Made by a program: the position numbers and the translations under genes. Shown one piece after another: positions 11,643-15,329 of a stretch of DNA of 15,329 nt. The DNA comes from Candidatus Woesearchaeota archaeon. GTDB lineage: Archaea; Nanobdellota; Nanobdellia; Woesearchaeales; GW2011-AR4. The stretch covers positions 1 to 15,329 of the forward strand of contig JAGVXR010000012.1 of NCBI GenBank assembly GCA_018303645.1, written 5' to 3'. Under the pieces are notes generated by a model. The model made no database searches and was not told where the DNA came from. It saw only the letters and a program-made list of their open reading frames with translations. Each line of letters starts with the position of its first letter. Position 1 is the first letter of the stretch.

Positions 11643-13529
11643 ATGCTAACCGAAGAGTTCCAGAAAGAAATCTACTTTCCATACTCCAAAGTAAGGGAAA
11701 TCCAGAGCAATATGATTTCTGACGTTTACAGCGCCATAAGCAGCAAAAAGCACATCATAATGCACGCCCCTACGGGCATTGGCAAAACAATCGCAGTTTT
11801 GGCTCCTGCACTGTCATTGGCGATAAAAAACAACCTCACAATTTTCTTCCTTACATCAAGGCAGACCCAGCACAAGATTGTAGTTGACACATTAAGGCAG
11901 ATAAAGCAGAAATTCAGCATTGAAGTGGAGTGCGCCGACATAATAGGCAAGAAATGGATGTGCCTGCAGAATGGAGTAGATGCAATGCCAAACAGCTCAT
12001 TCCATGAATACTGCAAATCATTGAGGGAGGAAAGCAGCTGCGAGTTCTATTTGAACACCCTCAAGCCGAATATGCAGCCGACAATCCCGGCAAAGCAGGC
12101 AGTTGAAGAGCTGAAGATAATAAGCCCGTGCAATGTGCAGGGCTTCATAGAGCACGGAAAAAGCAGAAAGATGTGCCCTTACGAGCTCGCCGCATTGGTT
12201 GCTGACAAAGCCAAGGTAATCATAGCAGATTACTATTACATCTTTAACCCGGCAATAAGGGATTCTTTTCTTTTCAAAATAAAAAAAGGGCTTGAAAACA
12301 TTGTCTTGGTAGTGGATGAAGCCCATAATCTTCCAAACAGAATAAGGGAGCTTTTAACTCACAGGACATCAAGCAATGTCATTGAGATTGCCAAAAAAGA
12401 AGCGAGAAGGTTTGGATATGAAGAAACAATATCAAATCTTGAGATCGTTGAAAATGCCATTTTTGAGCTTGGCAAAAGCCTTGAAAATGAAGGGCTTTGG
12501 AATGAAAGGACTCTAAGGAAGAATGATTTGGTTGACGAAATAATAAAATCAAAAAGCTATGATGATATTATAGCAGAGCTTTTCTTTATTGGAGAAGACA
12601 TAAGGGAAAAGCAAAAAATGAGCTATGTGCTTGGCGTTGCAAAGTTTTTGGAAGCATGGCTTGGCTCTGATATCGGCTATGGCAGGATTCTTACGAAAGA
12701 AATGGACAAAAAGCTGAAAGTTACATTGTCATACAGGTGCCTGGATCCCTCGCTTGCAGCAAAAGAGGTTATTGAAAGAACCCATTCAGCTATTCTGATG
12801 TCAGGCACTTTAACGCCCACCTCCATGTACGGGGACATTCTTGGCTTTACTAATGCAGTTGAAAAAGAGTACAAAAGCCCTTTCCCGAAGAAAAACAGGC
12901 TGAATCTGATAATCCCGAAAACAACAACAAAGTTTGCTGAAAGAAGCCATAGGCAGTATGGGGAGATTGCAGGAATTTGTGCAGACATTGTCAATCTGGT
13001 GAACGGCAACTCTGCGATATTCTTTCCAAGCTATGATTTAATGCTGAATGTCAATGAGAGCTTAAGCAAATTTTCAAAAAAGCCCATTTTCATTGAAAAG
13101 CAGAGCCACGGAAAAAGGGAAAAAGAGGAGCTTTTGAGCGCTTTTAAGGGCTATAAGGACAAAGGAGCTGTGCTGCTTGGCACCTCAACAGGCTCTTTTG
13201 GAGAAGGAATTGATATGCCGGGCGTTTTGAAAACCGTAATCATAGTCGGGCTGCCATTGAACAAGCCTGATGTCGAGGCAAAATTATTGATAGAATACTA
13301 TGACGACAAGTTCGGCAGGGGCTTTGAATACGGCTATGTTCTGCCAGCCATCACAAAATGCCTTCAGAATGCCGGCAGGTGCATCCGCTCAGAAACAGAC
13401 AAAGGAGCTATTATCTTTCTTGACGAGAGATATGCGTGGAGAAATTATTACAGTTGTTTTCCTGAAGAATGGGATATGGAAGTTAGCTTGGATTATGAAA
13501 GTGCTTTGAAAGGGTTTTTTGGGAAGTAA
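11643..13529 (+). CDS. XPD/Rad3-type iron-sulfur DNA helicase
   Basis: This 628-residue superfamily 2 helicase unwinds DNA 5' to 3' and is the archaeal counterpart of XPD (nucleotide excision repair) and relatives such as DinG. Walker A is 'HAPTGIGKT' (41-49) and the DEAH box is 'VVDEAHN' (223-229). Between them lie the 4Fe-4S ligands: C107, C124, C133 and C178 are the best set, with a fifth cysteine at C163. The C-terminal helicase domain contains 'ILMSGTLTP', 'LLGTSTGSFGEGIDMPG' and motif VI 'QNAGRCIRSETDKG'. Length agrees with the family. It lies alone between two toxin-antitoxin pairs, with its own promoter. Confidence 0.93.
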   Translation: MLTEEFQKEIYFPYSKVREIQSNMISDVYSAISSKKHIIMHAPTGIGKTIAVLAPALSLAIKNNLTIFFLTSRQTQHKIVVDTLRQIKQKFSIEVECADIIGKKWMCLQNGVDAMPNSSFHEYCKSLREESSCEFYLNTLKPNMQPTIPAKQAVEELKIISPCNVQGFIEHGKSRKMCPYELAALVADKAKVIIADYYYIFNPAIRDSFLFKIKKGLENIVLVVDEAHNLPNRIRELLTHRTSSNVIEIAKKEARRFGYEETISNLEIVENAIFELGKSLENEGLWNERTLRKNDLVDEIIKSKSYDDIIAELFFIGEDIREKQKMSYVLGVAKFLEAWLGSDIGYGRILTKEMDKKLKVTLSYRCLDPSLAAKEVIERTHSAILMSGTLTPTSMYGDILGFTNAVEKEYKSPFPKKNRLNLIIPKTTTKFAERSHRQYGEIAGICADIVNLVNGNSAIFFPSYDLMLNVNESLSKFSKKPIFIEKQSHGKREKEELLSAFKGYKDKGAVLLGTSTGSFGEGIDMPGVLKTVIIVGLPLNKPDVEAKLLIEYYDDKFGRGFEYGYVLPAITKCLQNAGRCIRSETDKGAIIFLDERYAWRNYYSCFPEEWDMEVSLDYESALKGFFGK

Positions 13530-13550
13530 ATGTCCTAAAATAGAAACCTT

Positions 13551-13588
13551 TTTATATAAGTTATACTATCTAATTATATGTGTATAAT
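13551..13588 (+). promoter_or_regulatory. Promoter and palindromic operator of the vapBC pair
   Basis: AAACCTTTTTATATA (13545-13559) is a BRE/TATA close to the promoters at 2.5 and 3.3 kb. The palindrome ATTATA-TGTG-TATAAT (13573-13588) ends directly before the ATG at 13589, where an autoregulating antitoxin would bind. Confidence 0.6.
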
Positions 13589-13819
13589 ATGATAGAACGT
13601 GAAACTACTTTGCGGGCTTGGGGAAATTCAATTGGCTTAGTTATACCTAAAGAAGATGTTAAGAAGGAGGGCTTGCATGTGGACCAGAAAGTCAAGGTAG
13701 TTATTACACCTGTCAAAACATTAAAAGTGAAAGATATATTTGGAAAGCTTAAACTAAAAATAAATACAAAAGAACTTTTAAAAGAAGTTGATAAGGAATT
13801 GGATAGCAAATTTTTCTAA
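13589..13819 (+). CDS. vapB: VapB-type antitoxin (AbrB domain)
   Basis: This 76-residue protein opens with an AbrB/MazE-like swapped-hairpin DNA-binding domain, 'TTLRAWGNSIGLVIPKEDV', followed by strands and a charged C-terminal helix that would wrap around the toxin. I prefer the ATG at 13589 over an in-frame GTG at 13580, because the GTG lies inside the operator palindrome. It is separated from vapC by two bases. It should neutralise VapC and repress the operon. Confidence 0.85.
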   Translation: MIERETTLRAWGNSIGLVIPKEDVKKEGLHVDQKVKVVITPVKTLKVKDIFGKLKLKINTKELLKEVDKELDSKFF

Positions 13820-13821
13820 AA

Positions 13822-14181
13822 ATGAATTATTTTTTTGACACATACGCTATAATAGAGATTATTGAAGAGAATAAAAACTATGAGAAATATAAGGAAGACG
13901 ATATAATAACTTCTGTTTTAAATGTGGGGGAGTTGTACTATTCATTGCTCAAGAAAAATGTTGAAGCAGCCGAAACTTGGCATGAAAAACTAAAACAGAG
14001 TGCTCTGCTGGTTGATGCTGAAATTATAAAGTCGGCAATGAAGTTTAAATTCGAGAATAAAACTAAAAAATTCTCATTCATAGACTGTGTCGGTTATGTC
14101 ATTGCCAAAGAAAGGGGTTTAAGATTTCTAACTGGCGATGAAGGGTTTGAGAATTTTGATAATGTGGAGTTTGTGAAATGA
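13822..14181 (+). CDS. vapC: VapC-type PIN-domain toxin
   Basis: This 119-residue PIN-domain ribonuclease cleaves specific RNAs (tRNA or rRNA in studied cases) when freed from VapB. All four acidic active-site residues are present: D6 in 'FFDTY', E37 in 'NVGELYY', D88 in 'FIDCVGY' and D106 in 'LTGDEGF'. The toxin should therefore be active. Start ATG follows the vapB stop by two bases, so the pair is co-translated. Confidence 0.92.
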   Translation: MNYFFDTYAIIEIIEENKNYEKYKEDDIITSVLNVGELYYSLLKKNVEAAETWHEKLKQSALLVDAEIIKSAMKFKFENKTKKFSFIDCVGYVIAKERGLRFLTGDEGFENFDNVEFVK

Positions 14182-14241
14182 GGTTTTGAGGGTTTATTGG
14201 GAGATAGTGATTAAGTCAAGTTTAATCTGTTGTTGTGCTGT

Positions 14242-14976
14242 TTATTTATGTTCCGTAATTAAAAAGGGGTTGGTTTTTAATTCTTGATATGTTTCTGATA
14301 ATCTAAACTTTTCACCAAATTCATCAAACCTTACAATAGCTTCTTGGACTGCTGATTCCAGAGTATCTGTGACGATGCCGTAAGCCTGTGTTGGAAAATG
14401 AGTTACATATGGATAATAACGATAAACAGATTCAGTCCTTTCCTTTGGAGGACGTAAAGTTAAGTTTACTACGTCATCCAATTCTTTTATTAATTCTGTC
14501 CTAGTATACGCATATTGACCAACCATTTGACGCTCTTCAGGTATTATTTCTACTTCATTAAACTCTTTCGGAACTATTCCTTTTTCACATATTTTTCTAA
14601 TCATCCGCTCGCCTAAGTACTCGTCTTTTTCGAATATTCCCATCAATTCTTCGGAAAGAGCAAAAAATCTTAATGCAGCCATTCCACCAGTGGTATCAAA
14701 GAAATACCTTTCTTGTTCTGTTATTTGATGTGTATCTATCATATCTTGAACCTCTTTCGGAGAATATCCATATAGGACATCAAAACCTATCCAAAAAGGC
14801 TTTAAACCTGGTTGTGTATCAATAATTACGAAGCCTGCTTCATTAAAATTACCAACATAAACATTTCTTGCCAAATAAAAGCGCGGTAAATGCAGTTTTA
14901 AGTCTTCAGGTTTTACAAGCTCTTGAGGTGTTATCTTCTCTAAATGTCCACTTTTATAAGGAATTAATTCGCCCAT
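14242..14976 (-). CDS. Hypothetical protein, unrecognised
   Basis: This 244-residue soluble protein has no membrane segment or signal peptide and a single cysteine. It mixes predicted strands and helices: a region 'RNVYVGNFNEAGFVIIDT' suggests beta strands, and a C-terminal region 'ESAVQEAIVRFDEFGEK' suggests helices. No catalytic motif is recognised. I prefer the ATG at 14974-14976 over a TTG six codons upstream, because TATA box CTTTATAAGC (about 15000-15009) is about 28 bases before that ATG. Codon use is AT-rich like the orphan genes at 2.6 and 9.7 kb. It converges with vapC across a 60-base gap. Confidence 0.8.
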   Translation of the reverse strand: MGELIPYKSGHLEKITPQELVKPEDLKLHLPRFYLARNVYVGNFNEAGFVIIDTQPGLKPFWIGFDVLYGYSPKEVQDMIDTHQITEQERYFFDTTGGMAALRFFALSEELMGIFEKDEYLGERMIRKICEKGIVPKEFNEVEIIPEERQMVGQYAYTRTELIKELDDVVNLTLRPPKERTESVYRYYPYVTHFPTQAYGIVTDTLESAVQEAIVRFDEFGEKFRLSETYQELKTNPFLITEHK

Positions 14977-14999
14977 AAAAGGCAAGTATCGCAAGTTAG

Positions 15000-15009
15000 C
15001 TTATAAAGC
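15000..15009 (-). promoter_or_regulatory. TATA box for the 14.2 kb orphan gene
   Basis: On the minus strand this reads GCTTTATAAG; its distance to the preferred ATG is about 28 bases, consistent with a leaderless mRNA. Confidence 0.5.
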
Positions 15010-15124
15010 TTTTTAGCATTCACTACTCATAAATTAACTTGTATATAAATTATTTAAATTAACATTCTTTTAACTTTTAAAATAATCAATATACATTTCC
15101 CTATACTAGTATCTAAAAGCGAAA

Positions 15125-15134
15125 CATTTATATA
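15125..15134 (+). promoter_or_regulatory. Consensus TATA box, rightward
   Basis: CATTTATATA, preceded by GCGAAA, lies about 27 bases before an ATG at 15157 that opens only a 28-codon frame (15157-15243). Either a tiny leaderless gene starts here or the promoter drives a non-coding transcript antisense to the partial minus-strand frame. Confidence 0.4.
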
Positions 15135-15149
15135 CCTGTAACACTTCTC

Positions 15150-15329
15150 TTAGAAAATGGTTATCCTTTTTGACAGGTTCAACCTGCCAGAGGACATATA
15201 TGAGGTGATTTTTGCGACAAAGCAGCAGATAATTCTGTCGTAAAACTGCCTTTTGTTGTAGCTTACCTTGACTTTCTTGCCCTTGTACGGAGGTTCTTCT
15301 ATTAAGTCTGTTATTAAGCTGCCTTCATG
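15150..15329 (-). CDS. Partial protein C-terminus at the right edge
   Basis: On the minus strand an open frame enters from the right edge and ends at TAA (15150-15152) after 59 residues. Its codon choice (AAG, AGC, GGC, AGG) matches the core genes, and a stretch such as 'PPYKGKKVKVSYNKRQFYD' looks like protein rather than noise. The start is outside the window. The family is not recognised. A 28-codon frame with a good TATA box lies on the opposite strand. Confidence 0.5.
   Translation of the reverse strand, partial: HEGSLITDLIEEPPYKGKKVKVSYNKRQFYDRIICCFVAKITSYMSSGRLNLSKRITIF

Noticed and set aside
15157..15243. 28-codon frame as a confident gene
   Set aside because: Despite a good TATA box, it is very short, and the opposite strand has a longer frame with codon use like the core genes.
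1..15329. CRISPR array, insertion sequence or prophage
   Set aside because: I found no regularly spaced repeats, no transposase or integrase frame, and no phage structural gene cluster; only the tRNA-end repeat hints at mobility.

Overview
The window looks like part of a small-genome archaeon, most plausibly a DPANN lineage such as Woesearchaeota or a relative; this placement is an inference from gene content only. The evidence is an archaeal DnaG-type primase, a RIO1 kinase, an archaeal Dim2/PNO1-like KH protein, topoisomerase VI (both subunits), an XPD-type iron-sulfur helicase and a tRNA with archaeal introns. Archaeal TATA boxes also sit about 25 bases upstream of many start codons, which implies largely leaderless mRNAs. 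The DNA is moderately AT-rich.

Layout. (1) 1-2.2 kb: a membrane-anchored thioredoxin-like protein, cut by the left edge, converges with dnaG; their stop codons overlap by 4 bp. (2) 2.2-3.4 kb: an accessory-looking stretch with one cysteine-free AT-rich orphan gene, two minus-strand promoters of nearly identical sequence, and hairpin-rich DNA just downstream of each. These may be small RNAs or structured leaders. (3) 3.4-7.8 kb: a core information-processing cluster on the plus strand, rio1, dim2/KH, top6B, top6A and a 52-residue four-cysteine protein. It is interrupted between rio1 and dim2 by a two-hairpin, H/ACA-like region. (4) 7.8-9.3 kb: a DUF362 protein, a tRNA-Arg(UCU) that appears to carry two introns (one in the D loop, one at 37/38), a degenerate repeat of the tRNA 3' end 94 bp downstream with strong hairpins between, and a 44-residue single-pass membrane protein. 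(5) 9.3-10.7 kb, minus strand: a four-TM protein and a long all-helical orphan. (6) 11.0-11.6 kb: a toxin-antitoxin-like pair (DUF4258/RelE-like toxin; zinc-finger plus AbrB-like antitoxin) with a palindrome over its promoter. (7) 11.6-13.5 kb: an XPD/Rad3-like helicase. (8) 13.6-14.2 kb: a VapBC pair, also with a palindrome at its start. (9) 14.2-15.3 kb: an orphan minus-strand gene and a partial minus-strand frame at the right edge.

How the parts fit. The core genes serve replication (DnaG, Topo VI), repair or helicase functions (XPD) and ribosome maturation (RIO1, Dim2). They are interspersed with accessory modules (two TA pairs, orphan AT-rich genes, a tRNA-proximal repeat). I do not see a defence island or CRISPR array. 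The least ordinary signals are the doubly interrupted tRNA-Arg, the tRNA-end repeat with its hairpin cargo, the candidate structured RNAs with their own promoters, and the unusual domain pairing in the antitoxin.
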